A stretch of 60,914 nucleotides of DNA from Desulfosarcina sp. (lineage in GTDB: Bacteria; Desulfobacterota; Desulfobacteria; Desulfobacterales; Desulfosarcinaceae), in assembly GCA_014237405.1 (NCBI GenBank), contig JABZFO010000019.1:1-60914 (forward strand), given 5' to 3'. Below the pieces are notes generated by a model that was given only the letters and a program-made list of their open reading frames with translations, was not told the origin of the DNA and searched no databases. Positions 25,961 to 34,860 of this stretch are shown here, piece after piece (the first letter of the stretch is position 1; each line of letters starts with the position of its first letter). A program made the translations under genes and the position numbers.

Positions 25961-27826
25961 ATGATGAAAAAATCGAAAGCGATTGGGTTCAGCCTCGTGG
26001 TGATGACTGTGATAGGGTTCACTTTTCTTGTGACCGGCGCAGCGTTCGCCGCCTGCCCGGATAACATCGCTGCCTATTGGAAGTTGGACGAAACTACCGG
26101 TTCACCCTATACAGACTTCATCAGCGACAACGATGGTTCAGTGGCTACGGGGAAAGTTGCCCCCACCGCCGGCACCGGAACCGTCAATGGTGCTCAGTTA
26201 TTCGACAATACGGGTGGGTCCGAGACCGGGATCGATGTGCCTGCGAGCAGCAGCTTCAACTGGGCCGCAACCGATAGCTTTTCCATTGAATTATGGGTGA
26301 ATACGGTTAGCGCCGGTGCGCCTGGTGGTACCCAGGTCTTTATGGGCAGGTATGGCGCGATCGAAGGTATGCAGTGGTGGGTCGGATTCGATGCCGCCGG
26401 CAATGCTCGTTTGTATTTAAATGATGGATTGGCACCTGCCGTCAGCATAACCGGCACAACCAGCCTTTCCGACGGGAACTGGCATCACGTGGTGGTCGTG
26501 AGAAACGGAACTACTGATGAAAACATCCTTTACGCCGACGGCGTTGTGCAGGATGCTGCCGCGTCTCAGGCCTTTTCGAGAGGGTTCGACTCGGGAGCGT
26601 CCGAGCTTAACATCGGCTGGCTCAACCGGGCTCCTTTTTATCATTTTAACGGTTTAATAGACGAAGTGGCCCTTTACGACCGGGCGCTGACACCGGCGGA
26701 AATCGTGGCTCACCGCGACGCAGGAGCGTTGGGGGATGATTATTGCGGAGGGAGCGCCGCCCCAGGCGATGCGCCCTTTCCGGATGACACGATCTCCCTG
26801 TGGCAGCTGGAAGAGGCGGGCGGTTCGACCTATATGGACGGTTTCGGCGACAACGACGGTACGGGGAACGCCGATCCAACCGCGGCCACCGGGACCGTCA
26901 ACGGGGCTCAGAATTTTGACGGTGCGACCACTGGGATCGATGTGCCTGCGAGCAGCACCTTCAACTGGGCCGAAACCGATAGTTTCTCCATTGAATTATG
27001 GGTGAATACGGTTAACGCCGGTGCGCCTGGTGGTACCCAGGTCTTTATGGGCAGGTATGACGCGAACCAAGGTACAGGTATGCAGTGGTGGGTCGGATTC
27101 GATACCAACGGCTATGCGCGTTTGTACTTAAATGATGGCGCGTCATCTGTCGTCAGCATAACCGGCGCAACCAGCCTTTCCGACGGGAACTGGCATCACG
27201 TGGTGGCAGTGAGAAACGGAACTACTGATGAAAACATCCTTTACGCCGACGGTGTTGTGCAGGATGCTGCCGCGTCTCAGGCCTTTTCGAGAGGGTTCGG
27301 CTCGGGAGAGTCCGAGCTTAACATCGGCTGGCTCAACCGGCCCACTTTTTATCATTTTAACGGTTTAATAGACGAAGTGGCCCTTTACGACCGGGTGTTG
27401 ACCCCGGCGGAAATCGTGGCTCACCGCGACGCAGGACTGGCGGGTGATGACGTTACATCGCTGAGACCCGAACCGCTCGCCGATGCCGGTGCCGATCAGA
27501 GCGTGACCGAAGGCGCCACGGGTGTAGCCCTGGACGGAACCGGTTCCGCCCCCAATGTGGGCAGTAGTTCCATTGACACCTGGTTATGGGAACAGACGGC
27601 TGGAACCTCGGTAACGCTCACCGGTGCAGACTCGGCCACAGCCACCTTCACCGCGCCGGCTGTCGGTACGAGCGGGGAAACCCTGACCTTCCGATTGACC
27701 GTGACTGATGACCTCGGCCTGTCATCCAGTGACACCACCACTGTGACCGTAAACGACAGCAGCGTTGTTCCCCCCCCTGCCGGCGGCGGTGGCGGTGGCG
27801 GTTGTTTTATCAGCGCGCTGTTCTAA
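25961..27826 (+). CDS. Secreted protein with two LamG domains, Ig/PKD-like domain and Gly-rich CFIS tail
   Basis: This is a 621-residue exported protein: signal peptide SLVVMTVIGFTFLVTGAAFA, then two concanavalin-like LamG domains (residues ~28-260 and ~275-495). Each has the conserved SFSIELWVNTV, GNWHHVV.VRNGT and FNGLIDEVALYDR..TPAEI elements. An Ig/PKD-like domain follows (residues ~508-595: DAGADQSVTEGATGVALDG, RLTVTDDLGLSSSDTTTVTV). The C-terminus is PPPAGGGGGGGCFISALF and then stops. Gly-rich runs ending in a CFI motif occur at the C-termini of surface proteins with a sorting helix; here the helix is absent. LamG domains often bind carbohydrates. A ribosome site (AAAGGATGG) precedes the start and a hairpin follows the stop. 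Confidence 0.88.
   Translation: MMKKSKAIGFSLVVMTVIGFTFLVTGAAFAACPDNIAAYWKLDETTGSPYTDFISDNDGSVATGKVAPTAGTGTVNGAQLFDNTGGSETGIDVPASSSFNWAATDSFSIELWVNTVSAGAPGGTQVFMGRYGAIEGMQWWVGFDAAGNARLYLNDGLAPAVSITGTTSLSDGNWHHVVVVRNGTTDENILYADGVVQDAAASQAFSRGFDSGASELNIGWLNRAPFYHFNGLIDEVALYDRALTPAEIVAHRDAGALGDDYCGGSAAPGDAPFPDDTISLWQLEEAGGSTYMDGFGDNDGTGNADPTAATGTVNGAQNFDGATTGIDVPASSTFNWAETDSFSIELWVNTVNAGAPGGTQVFMGRYDANQGTGMQWWVGFDTNGYARLYLNDGASSVVSITGATSLSDGNWHHVVAVRNGTTDENILYADGVVQDAAASQAFSRGFGSGESELNIGWLNRPTFYHFNGLIDEVALYDRVLTPAEIVAHRDAGLAGDDVTSLRPEPLADAGADQSVTEGATGVALDGTGSAPNVGSSSIDTWLWEQTAGTSVTLTGADSATATFTAPAVGTSGETLTFRLTVTDDLGLSSSDTTTVTVNDSSVVPPPAGGGGGGGCFISALF
26230..27436 (+). repeat. Tandem duplication of the LamG-coding DNA
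   Basis: Two copies, 26230-26725 and 26935-27436, are nearly identical at the DNA level over long stretches (for example the segments coding GAPGGTQVFMGRY and DENILYADGVVQDAAASQ). The second has a 6-base insertion around AACCAAGGTACA. High nucleotide identity points to a recent duplication or ongoing gene conversion. Confidence 0.85.
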
Positions 27827-27866
27827 TTGTGAAAAGAATATAAACCCATCATAAATCCATAAAAAC

Positions 27867-27898
27867 GCATGGGGCGGGGATGCTCTCCCGCCCCATGC
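27867..27898 (+). terminator. Strong hairpin after the LamG gene
   Basis: A perfect 12-bp GC-rich stem (GCATGGGGCGGG with CCCGCCCCATGC) and an 8-base loop, 40 bp past the stop. The downstream sequence is TATTAGG rather than a T-run, so it may work bidirectionally or as an RNA-stabilising structure. Confidence 0.7.
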
Positions 27899-28848
27899 TA
27901 TTAGGAACGCGAATTCAATTACTTAAACGATATTGCTTGTCTCCGGATCCATCTTCTTCGTTGCGGGAAAGGGTGATTCCTTACCAACCTCCCTTCGTAT
28001 GGGATGGTCACTTCGCCACCGGGCAAAACCAGGTGACAATCATCATACCCGTATTGTTCCTCGATCACTCTCTCAACTATTGATTCCCAAACCACTGTTT
28101 CCAGACAACGCCCCTGCCTTCAACCTGAAAAAAGAGGCCAAAACTTCAAAATTACGTTTTGGCCGCAAAAGCGATGCAGGTGGTGATAGCTCAATGGGAG
28201 GGATTGTGGATAAAAATAGATGTGCAAAGTCAAGATAGTGGCACGAAAGATGCTGTACAGGTAAAGTGTCCACTTTCTTATTTCCATTATAATTTCCGTT
28301 ACTAACGTTGCATCGTCTTTTCAAGGTGTAAAGAATATATTTTCGGAATATTTTCTAAAAAAACGAACAATATTATTAATTTGCATAATTGTTGCGGTGC
28401 TGTTCGCGATGGAAAATATTTATAAAAGCCTTTTGAAATTTTGGTTAAGGGCGATAATGATTTTAAGGTGCATCGAATTAACTGCTTTGAAAAACCAACC
28501 GGCAACGATCAAGCGCGTTGCTATTGTATTAACAAATATTTATAATTAACAGTTTGTTCAGGGCCTCGGAAAAAATTAAATTCACGATCTTACTTGTCTT
28601 TTTGCCCGTGTTCTGCGTTGCGTCGATGGTCACATACAACCAGTATGAAACCATCGACGCGCCTTGAACACGAACAAAAATCCGGCGTCATCTCTGTGTA
28701 TTTTATTTTTTCCGAGGCCCTTAGACGACAGCTTCGATGAAAAAAGGCTATTTCATCTGATTGTCAGTCTATTAACCGACTACTCAGTCATACTATGTAA
28801 CTGAGGGGGCGGAGCAATGCATTTACCCCAACTTTTAAGAGGTATCTC
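27899..28848. other. Intergenic region before the polysaccharide locus
   Basis: No gene is supported in this ~950 bp. It holds the palindromic element at 28560-28723 and otherwise AT-rich sequence with only short open frames. The promoter of the nucleotide-sugar operon should lie in the last ~120 bases, but I cannot point to convincing -35/-10 boxes. GC content begins to fall here. Confidence 0.5.
28560..28723. repeat. MITE-like palindromic element, about 164 bp
   Basis: The whole element is a long imperfect inverted repeat. The outer ends read AGGGCCTCGGAAAAAAT and ATTTTTTCCGAGGCCCT; the middle arms read TTTTTGCCCGTGTTC and GAACACGAACAAAAA; the inner 11-bp stem is GCGTCGATGGT/ACCATCGACGC around a ~19-base loop. 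It encodes nothing. Solitary end copies occur at 21947 and 39600, showing that it belongs to a dispersed family, presumably moved by a transposase encoded elsewhere. Confidence 0.8.
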
Positions 28849-29622
28849 ATGAAAGCGGTGATTTTAGCGGGGGGGTTTGGAACGAGGCTCTCCGAAGAAA
28901 CAGGGGTCAGGCCGAAACCGATGGTGGAGATTGGTGAAAAACCCATGCTTTGGCATATTATGAAGATCTATTCTGCCCATGGGATTGATGATTTCATTAT
29001 TTGTTTGGGCTATAAAGGATACCTGATTAAAGACTATTTTGCTACTTACGCGCTTCATATGTCGGATATTACGTTCGATTTGCGAGCCAATGACGTGAAG
29101 GTACACCAGAATGGGACTGAACCCTGGAAGATAACACTGGTCGACACGGGTGAAGCAAGTATGACCGGGGGAAGGTTGAAGCGGGTACGAAAGTACATCG
29201 GTGATGAAACCTTCTGTTTGACCTATGGAGATGGTGTGAGCGATGTTAATTTAACGGCGTTAATTGATTTTCACCACAGTCAGAAAACCTTGGCAACACT
29301 GACAGCTGTTCAACCCCCGGGTCGCTTTGGGGCGTTCAGCTTGAAAGGTGATCATCATCTTATCGAATCCTTTAAAGAGAAGCCGCAAGGTGACGGCGCC
29401 TGGATCAACGGTGGATTCTTTGTGTTAGAACCCGGTGTAATGGAATACATCGCCGGTGATTCTACCGTCTGGGAACGCGAACCCATGGAGCAATTGGCTC
29501 GAAAGAAGATGTTATCAGCATATCGTCATTATGGTTTCTGGCATCCCATGGACACGTTGCGGGACAAGAACGTCTTGGAAGATCTGTGGTATCAAAACAA
29601 AGCTCCTTGGAAGGCGTGGTAA
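28849..29622 (+). CDS. rfbF: Glucose-1-phosphate cytidylyltransferase
   Basis: The enzyme makes CDP-glucose from CTP and glucose-1-phosphate. The 257-residue protein matches RfbF closely in length and motifs: [21 protein letters not shown] with the pyrophosphorylase signature at the N-terminus, [34 protein letters not shown], and [18 protein letters not shown] near the end. An AAGAGGT ribosome site precedes the ATG. In the classic pathway the next gene is CDP-glucose 4,6-dehydratase (rfbG); here a different SDR follows, so the fate of CDP-glucose is open. It is the first gene of a nucleotide-sugar block that continues to 34825. Confidence 0.93.
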   Translation: MKAVILAGGFGTRLSEETGVRPKPMVEIGEKPMLWHIMKIYSAHGIDDFIICLGYKGYLIKDYFATYALHMSDITFDLRANDVKVHQNGTEPWKITLVDTGEASMTGGRLKRVRKYIGDETFCLTYGDGVSDVNLTALIDFHHSQKTLATLTAVQPPGRFGAFSLKGDHHLIESFKEKPQGDGAWINGGFFVLEPGVMEYIAGDSTVWEREPMEQLARKKMLSAYRHYGFWHPMDTLRDKNVLEDLWYQNKAPWKAW

Positions 29623-29678
29623 CAATAAAAGCCAATGCCGACAGGCGATTTTGAAAAAATAAAATAAAAGATGAGCTA

Positions 29679-30794
29679 ATGGAAAACGCAAATACTATTG
29701 TCAAACAGGATTTGGTATCCATGTGCCGGCAGCTGGAACAAGAGCTGAGCGTCATGAGTGGAAAAAAATTGCTTATTACCGGAGGTGCTGGATTTTTAGG
29801 GCATTATCTGGTTCAAGTGATAGATTATTGGAATCGTGACTACCGCCCATCCGAAAAGATTGACCTCACTATCTTTGACAACCTGATACGGGGGTTGCCG
29901 GAGTGGTTGGCCCAAGTAAAGGAACATTCATCCATTAAACTCGTGACTCATGACATCGCCCACCCCCTTCCGGATGACATGGACGATGATTATGCCTTTA
30001 TCATTCATGCCGCCTCAATCGCCTCGCCGACTTTCTATCGTAAATATCCCATTGAGACCATGGATGCAAACGTGAATGGATTGCGCCACCTCCTTGAATA
30101 TATCAAACAGCAGCAAGAGAAAAAGCATCAACCCGGTGGATTTTTATTTTACTCGAGTAGCGAAGTTTACGGCGACCCGGCTGCAGATCAGATACCCACC
30201 GCAGAAAACTACAACGGCAACGTTTCGTTTACCGGCCCGCGTGCATGCTACGACGAATCCAAACGGTACGGTGAAACCCTATGCGTTAACTTTGCCCGCC
30301 AGTATGATCTGCCGATTAAGATCGCCCGCCCGTTTAACAATTACGGCCCCGGTCTGAAAATTACAGATCGCAGGGTGCTTCCTGATTTTGCCCGGAATAT
30401 CCTAAACAATGAAGATATCGTTATGCTTTCAGATGGTACGCCGACGCGGACCTTCTGTTATGTTGCCGATGCAGTGGTCGGGTACTATAAATTGCTGGTA
30501 CATGGCCGAAACGGACAGGCCTATAACATCGGTACGGAGACCCCCGAGATATCCATGGCGGAGCTGGCACGGAATATGGCGGCCCAGGCAAAGGCGCTGT
30601 TTGGCTATACCGGCAAAGTAATTATCACAGCCAGTGAAGAAAAAGAGTATCTGGTGGACAACCCTAACCGGCGTTGCCCTCGCATTGACAAGGCGGTCAA
30701 TGAATTGGGGTATTGCCCTCAAACCGAAATTGATGAGGGATTGCGCCGGTCGCTGCTATGGTACCAGGGCAACCAGGTTGCAGAGGAGGCCTGA
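29679..30794 (+). CDS. NAD-dependent sugar-nucleotide epimerase/dehydratase (extended SDR)
   Basis: This is a 371-residue extended short-chain dehydrogenase. The NAD motif GGAGFLG is at residues 35-41 after a ~28-residue N-terminal extension, and the catalytic Tyr191/Lys195 are in YDESKRYGE, with SSSEVYG upstream supplying the Ser. ARPFNNYGPGL and RTFCYVADAVVGYYKLL are typical of UDP-glucuronate decarboxylase/dTDP-glucose dehydratase relatives. It lacks the GHTGFKG motif of CDP-glucose 4,6-dehydratase. Together with the UDP-glucose dehydrogenase downstream, a UDP-xylose-synthase-like role is possible, but acting on a CDP- or other NDP-sugar fits equally. Its stop overlaps the next start. Confidence 0.82.
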   Translation: MENANTIVKQDLVSMCRQLEQELSVMSGKKLLITGGAGFLGHYLVQVIDYWNRDYRPSEKIDLTIFDNLIRGLPEWLAQVKEHSSIKLVTHDIAHPLPDDMDDDYAFIIHAASIASPTFYRKYPIETMDANVNGLRHLLEYIKQQQEKKHQPGGFLFYSSSEVYGDPAADQIPTAENYNGNVSFTGPRACYDESKRYGETLCVNFARQYDLPIKIARPFNNYGPGLKITDRRVLPDFARNILNNEDIVMLSDGTPTRTFCYVADAVVGYYKLLVHGRNGQAYNIGTETPEISMAELARNMAAQAKALFGYTGKVIITASEEKEYLVDNPNRRCPRIDKAVNELGYCPQTEIDEGLRRSLLWYQGNQVAEEA

Positions 30795-32131
30795 TGAAAG
30801 TATCGGTTATCGGGACTGGATATGTGGGGCTGGTCTCCGGTGTTTGTCTGGCGGAACTCGGACATACGGTCTTCTGTGTAGATGTTGATACGGTTAAGAT
30901 CGATCAGATCAATCAGGGGATCACGCCTATTCATGAAAAAGGCCTCGCCGATTTATTGAAAAAAAATGTGGGCTCACGGCTGACGGCAACGGCGGACCTG
31001 GAGCGGGCAGTACATGAGACCGAGCTTTCTCTGATTGCGGTAGGCACGCCCTTTGACGGTCAAGAGATCGATCTGTCTTATATCCGCCATGTGGCTGAAA
31101 AGATCGGCGACGCCCTAAAGTCCAAATCGGCTTATCATGTGGTGGTGGTAAAGAGCACGGTGGTCCCCGGCACTACTGACACCGTGGTGACCCCGCTGCT
31201 GGAAAGCGCTTCAGGGAAAAAGGCGGGTCCAGATTTTGGTGTGGGCATGAACCCGGAATTTTTGCGCGAAGGTGAGGCGGTGGTCGATTTTATGTCACCG
31301 GATCGAATCGTTCTGGGAGCCTGTGACACCCGCAGCCTGTCGGTTATGCAGGCACTGTATGCCCCATTTGAATCGGTGGATATTCTCAGCACCAATTCGA
31401 AAACCGCGGAGATGATCAAGTACACAGCCAACTCACTTTTGGCAACAATGATATCGTTTTCAAATGAAGTCGGGAATTTGTGTAAAAAAACCGGTAAGGT
31501 GGATGTCACGGAAGTGATGCAGGGGGTCCACCTGGACAAGCGACTGAGTCCGATTATAGATAACGGCCGGCGAATTGTTCCATCTTTTACCACTTATATC
31601 GAGGCCGGCTGCGGCTTCGGCGGCAGCTGTTTTCCGAAAGATGTCAAGGCGCTCATCTCTTACGGGAAATCATTGGGAGAACCCATGGGTCTTCTCGATG
31701 CGGTTATCAAGGTCAACCAGGCTCAACCCAGACAAATTATCGCTATGCTTGAAAAACATTTTCCCTCTTTGGACGGTGTACACATCACCATTCTCGGCCT
31801 GGCGTTCAAGCCGGAAACCGACGATATGCGCGAATCACCTGCCATACCGGTTATTCAAACACTTCTTAACCGCGGCGCACAGCTCTGCGCATTTGATCCC
31901 GTGGCCAAAGATGAGGCGATGAAATTGTTTGGAGAAGACACCATCCAGTATGCAAAAACCCTTGGCGATGCGCTGGCCCAGCCTCAGGCAGTGGTGTTGT
32001 TGACACGTTGGGATGCGTTTAAGGACCTGGCCCGGTTGATTCAACCCATGAAACCGCAACCTTTGGTGATAGATGGCCGGAGGATGCTGGATAAAAATGC
32101 CTTTGATCGCTATGAAGGCATAGGTATGTGA
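30794..32131 (+). CDS. ugd: UDP-glucose 6-dehydrogenase
   Basis: The enzyme oxidises UDP-glucose twice to UDP-glucuronate, using NAD. The 445-residue protein has the N-terminal Rossmann motif VIGTGYVGLVSGVCLAELGH, VGTPF, KSTVVPGTT, GMNPEFLREGEAV and DRIVLG. The thioester-forming cysteine is C279 in GCGFGGSCFPKD, and the C-terminal NAD-sugar domain has LGLAFKPETDDMRESP. The ATG at 30794 overlaps the upstream stop and the gene ends overlapping the next start, so this block is tightly coupled. It supplies uronic acid for the polysaccharide made by the downstream genes. Confidence 0.95.
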   Translation: MKVSVIGTGYVGLVSGVCLAELGHTVFCVDVDTVKIDQINQGITPIHEKGLADLLKKNVGSRLTATADLERAVHETELSLIAVGTPFDGQEIDLSYIRHVAEKIGDALKSKSAYHVVVVKSTVVPGTTDTVVTPLLESASGKKAGPDFGVGMNPEFLREGEAVVDFMSPDRIVLGACDTRSLSVMQALYAPFESVDILSTNSKTAEMIKYTANSLLATMISFSNEVGNLCKKTGKVDVTEVMQGVHLDKRLSPIIDNGRRIVPSFTTYIEAGCGFGGSCFPKDVKALISYGKSLGEPMGLLDAVIKVNQAQPRQIIAMLEKHFPSLDGVHITILGLAFKPETDDMRESPAIPVIQTLLNRGAQLCAFDPVAKDEAMKLFGEDTIQYAKTLGDALAQPQAVVLLTRWDAFKDLARLIQPMKPQPLVIDGRRMLDKNAFDRYEGIGM

Positions 32132-32676
32132 GCAAAAACACCATGATTTTTAAAACCGCAGGAATAGAAGGTGCATTTGTCATTGAACTTGAAAAAATTC
32201 AGGACGATCGCGGCTATTTCGCCCGCACCTTCTGTCAAAAAGAGTTTGAGGCCCATGGCCTGTCCACATCCCTGGTCCAGGCCAACACCGCTTTCAGTCA
32301 CCGCAAAGGAACATTGCGGGGTATGCACTACCAGCGTGCGCCATATGCGGAAGCAAAGTTGGTGCGCTGTATCCGTGGCGCTGCCTTTGATGCCATCATT
32401 GATTTGAGGCCGGGATCGAAAAGCTACTGCCAGTGGTTCGGCGTTGAACTGACGGCGGATAACGGCCGGATGCTTTATATCCCCGAAGGTTTTGCACACG
32501 GCTACCAGACACTAAAGGACGATACTGAACTGTTTTATCTGGTATCACAGTTCTACACTCCCCAAGCAGAACAGGGGGTGAGATGGAACGATGCCCGTTT
32601 CAACATTTCATGGCCGATCGTTACCGATGTCCTGTTGTCGGACAAGGACCGCACCTGGCCGGACTTCACAGCGTAA
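32128..32676 (+). CDS. dTDP-4-dehydrorhamnose 3,5-epimerase family protein
   Basis: This is a 182-residue cupin-fold epimerase of the RfbC family. Conserved parts are IQDDRGYFARTFCQKEF near residue 25, a catalytic His region FSHRKGTLRGMHYQ, FDAIIDLRPGS and YIPEGFAHGYQTL. The GTG at 32128 overlaps the preceding stop; an ATG five codons later is the alternative start. No rmlA, rmlB or rmlD are present, so it probably acts on a 4-keto sugar from the neighbouring SDR rather than in dTDP-rhamnose synthesis. I therefore do not give it the rfbC symbol. Confidence 0.85.
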   Translation: MSKNTMIFKTAGIEGAFVIELEKIQDDRGYFARTFCQKEFEAHGLSTSLVQANTAFSHRKGTLRGMHYQRAPYAEAKLVRCIRGAAFDAIIDLRPGSKSYCQWFGVELTADNGRMLYIPEGFAHGYQTLKDDTELFYLVSQFYTPQAEQGVRWNDARFNISWPIVTDVLLSDKDRTWPDFTA

Positions 32677-32708
32677 CCCTTCTGTGGTGATTGAAACGGG
32701 AAGAGATC

Positions 32709-33542
32709 ATGTTTGAAAACGATATAAGCAAATCCTTGATAGGGCTTTTGCCGGCTGCCGGAAAAGCCAGCCGCATTCAACCATTGCCCTGCAGCAAGGA
32801 ACTGTTGCCCGTCGGCTTCCAATCCGTGGGATCCGAGCAGGGTGTTATGGCCCTGCGTCCCAAAGCCGTCAGCCAGTATCTTATGGAGAGCATGCACCAT
32901 GCCGGGGTCCGCAAAGCTTATATTGTGCTCAATCGTCAAAAATGGGATATTCCCGCCTATTATGGCCCCGGTACCTTGACAGGAATTGATTTGGCTTACG
33001 TGATCACCGACTACCCCTATGGGGCTCCTTTCAGCCTGAAGCAGGCCTTCCCATTTGTTTCGGATGCCACGATCCTGTTTGGCTTTCCCGATATTCGATT
33101 GACCCCGGTGGATGCATTTACCCGTTTGCTAGAGCGAAAATCCGAAACCAGAGCCGATCTGGTGCTGGGATTGTTCAGGGCAAAGGATCCGTCCAAGATG
33201 GATATGGTTCGCCTCGATAGCCATGGAGACATTACGGCCGTCGATATAAAGCCGAAGATAACAATGTTGACGTACACGTGGATAATTGCCGCCTGGTCAC
33301 CGGTATTCACAGCTTTTATGCAGGCATATCTCGATGAAGTGGAACCCGGGTTACAACTTGAACGCCAAAAAACACCAAAGGGTCGCCAGGCTGAGTATTA
33401 TGTCGGTCATGTGATCCAGGCGGCATTGGATTCGGATATTAAGATAGCGAATGTGATTTTTGAAAAAGGAACCTATATAGATATCGGAACGCCTGAAAGC
33501 CTGGTTTCAGCAATAGCACAAATGGCAACTGGAGAGGAGTAA
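32709..33542 (+). CDS. Sugar nucleotidyltransferase (NTP_transferase family)
   Basis: This is a 277-residue nucleotidyltransferase-like protein. The N-terminus ISKSLIGLLPAAGKASRIQP carries a variant of the LAAGxGxR signature, followed by CSKELLPVGF, which corresponds to the KPxxP region of RmlA/GalU proteins. Further on are KAYIVLNRQKWDI, PFSLKQAFPFV, ILFGFPDIRLTP and the C-terminal GTYIDIGTPESLVSAI. The start at 32709 has a GGGAAGAGA site; 32 bp separate it from the upstream gene. The sugar and nucleotide cannot be read from sequence. With rfbF, it is the second nucleotidyltransferase in one operon, which suggests two activated sugars are made. Confidence 0.78.
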   Translation: MFENDISKSLIGLLPAAGKASRIQPLPCSKELLPVGFQSVGSEQGVMALRPKAVSQYLMESMHHAGVRKAYIVLNRQKWDIPAYYGPGTLTGIDLAYVITDYPYGAPFSLKQAFPFVSDATILFGFPDIRLTPVDAFTRLLERKSETRADLVLGLFRAKDPSKMDMVRLDSHGDITAVDIKPKITMLTYTWIIAAWSPVFTAFMQAYLDEVEPGLQLERQKTPKGRQAEYYVGHVIQAALDSDIKIANVIFEKGTYIDIGTPESLVSAIAQMATGEE

Positions 33543-33544
33543 AG

Positions 33545-34825
33545 ATGATCATCGTTGATACAGCGCTTAAAAAACGACACGAAGCCAACAACCCTGTAAA
33601 GGTGGCTCTGGTGGGCGCCGGATACATTGGAAGGGGCATTACCCTGCAAATTGAACGCTATTTGCCGGGGATGAAGGTTGTGGCCATCGCCAACCGCACC
33701 CTTTCCTCTGCTGTTCGTGCCTTTCGTGAAGCAGGTATCGAATCGGTCCGAACCGTTGAGAGCGTCTCTCAACTGAACGATGCCATATCAAAGGGGAACT
33801 ATGCCGTTACCGACGATCCCCAGTTGTTGTGCGAAGCAGATGGAATCGATGCGATCATTGAGGCTACGGGACATGTGGAGTTCAGTGCTCATGTGGCCCT
33901 GAACGGGATTAAAAATAAAAAGCATATGATTTTGATGAATGCGGAATTGGATGCGACAGTGGGTCCGATTCTTAAAGTTTACGCAGACCGGGCCGGGGTA
34001 ATTGTTACCAACGCCGACGGTGATCAACCCGGCGTGATGATGAACCTCTACCGGTTTGTGAAATCCATCGGGTATCATCCGGTACTGGCTGGAAACATAA
34101 AAGGGCTACAAGATTTCTACCGGACCCCCGAGACCCAAAAAGGGTTTGCAAAGGCCCATGGCCTTTCTCCGGAAATGGCCACATCATTTGCCGACGGAAC
34201 TAAAATTTCCATGGAGAATGCAATTGTGGCCAATGCGACCGGTTTCAAGACCGGGAAGCGTGGCATGTATGGGCCGCGTTGCAAGCATGTCAATGAGGCT
34301 GTTGATCTGTTTCCCCTTGATGAGTTAATGGCCGGCGGCCTTGTGGATTACATCATCGGTGCCGAACCCGGCCCCGGTGTTTTCGTTCTAGGCCATAACG
34401 ACCATCCGGAACGGCGGGGTTATATGAAATATTTTAAAATGGGTGATGGCCCCATTTACCCGTTTTATGTTCCTTATCACCTGCCTCATCTGGAGGTCCC
34501 GTTGACAGTAGCCAGGGCGGTTTTGTTTCACGATGCGGCTGTCACACCTATCGCCGGGCCGGTGTGTGATGTAATCACTATGGCTAAGAGGGACCTTAAA
34601 AAAGGAGAGATCCTGGACGGTATCGGCGGTTTTACCTGTTATGGGATGCTCGAAAATACAAGCGTTTGCCAGATGGAAAACTTATTGCCTATGGGGCTTA
34701 GCGAAGGATGCCGCCTTAAAACAGACATCCAAAAAGATCAACCAATCAACTACCATGACGTGGAATTGCCAAAAGGCCGGCTTTGCGACAGGCTTCGGGC
34801 AGAGCAAAATCAGTATTTTCAATAA
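33545..34825 (+). CDS. NAD(P)-binding oxidoreductase with C-terminal SAF domain
   Basis: This is a 426-residue protein with an N-terminal Rossmann domain (KVALVGAGYIGRGITLQI, residues ~19-37) of the homoserine-dehydrogenase-like type (IDAIIEATGHVEFSAHVAL, VIVTNADGDQPGVMMNLYRF). It ends in a SAF (antifreeze-like) domain from ~350 (AKRDLKKGEILDGIGGF, YGMLE, LPMGLSEGCRLK). Proteins of this composition accompany rfbF-type genes in polysaccharide loci; to my knowledge their reaction is not settled. The SAF domain, as in sialic-acid synthases, suggests binding of a sugar acid. It starts two bases after the preceding stop and is surely in the same operon. Confidence 0.8.
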   Translation: MIIVDTALKKRHEANNPVKVALVGAGYIGRGITLQIERYLPGMKVVAIANRTLSSAVRAFREAGIESVRTVESVSQLNDAISKGNYAVTDDPQLLCEADGIDAIIEATGHVEFSAHVALNGIKNKKHMILMNAELDATVGPILKVYADRAGVIVTNADGDQPGVMMNLYRFVKSIGYHPVLAGNIKGLQDFYRTPETQKGFAKAHGLSPEMATSFADGTKISMENAIVANATGFKTGKRGMYGPRCKHVNEAVDLFPLDELMAGGLVDYIIGAEPGPGVFVLGHNDHPERRGYMKYFKMGDGPIYPFYVPYHLPHLEVPLTVARAVLFHDAAVTPIAGPVCDVITMAKRDLKKGEILDGIGGFTCYGMLENTSVCQMENLLPMGLSEGCRLKTDIQKDQPINYHDVELPKGRLCDRLRAEQNQYFQ

Positions 34826-34860
34826 TGCCGCGTGGGATAATCTCCAAGGAGTTCACATAC

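Noticed and set aside
29679..30794. CDP-glucose 4,6-dehydratase (rfbG)
   Set aside because: The position after rfbF suggests it, but the GHTGFKG motif and other RfbG features are absent; the sequence is closer to UDP-glucuronate decarboxylase-type SDRs.
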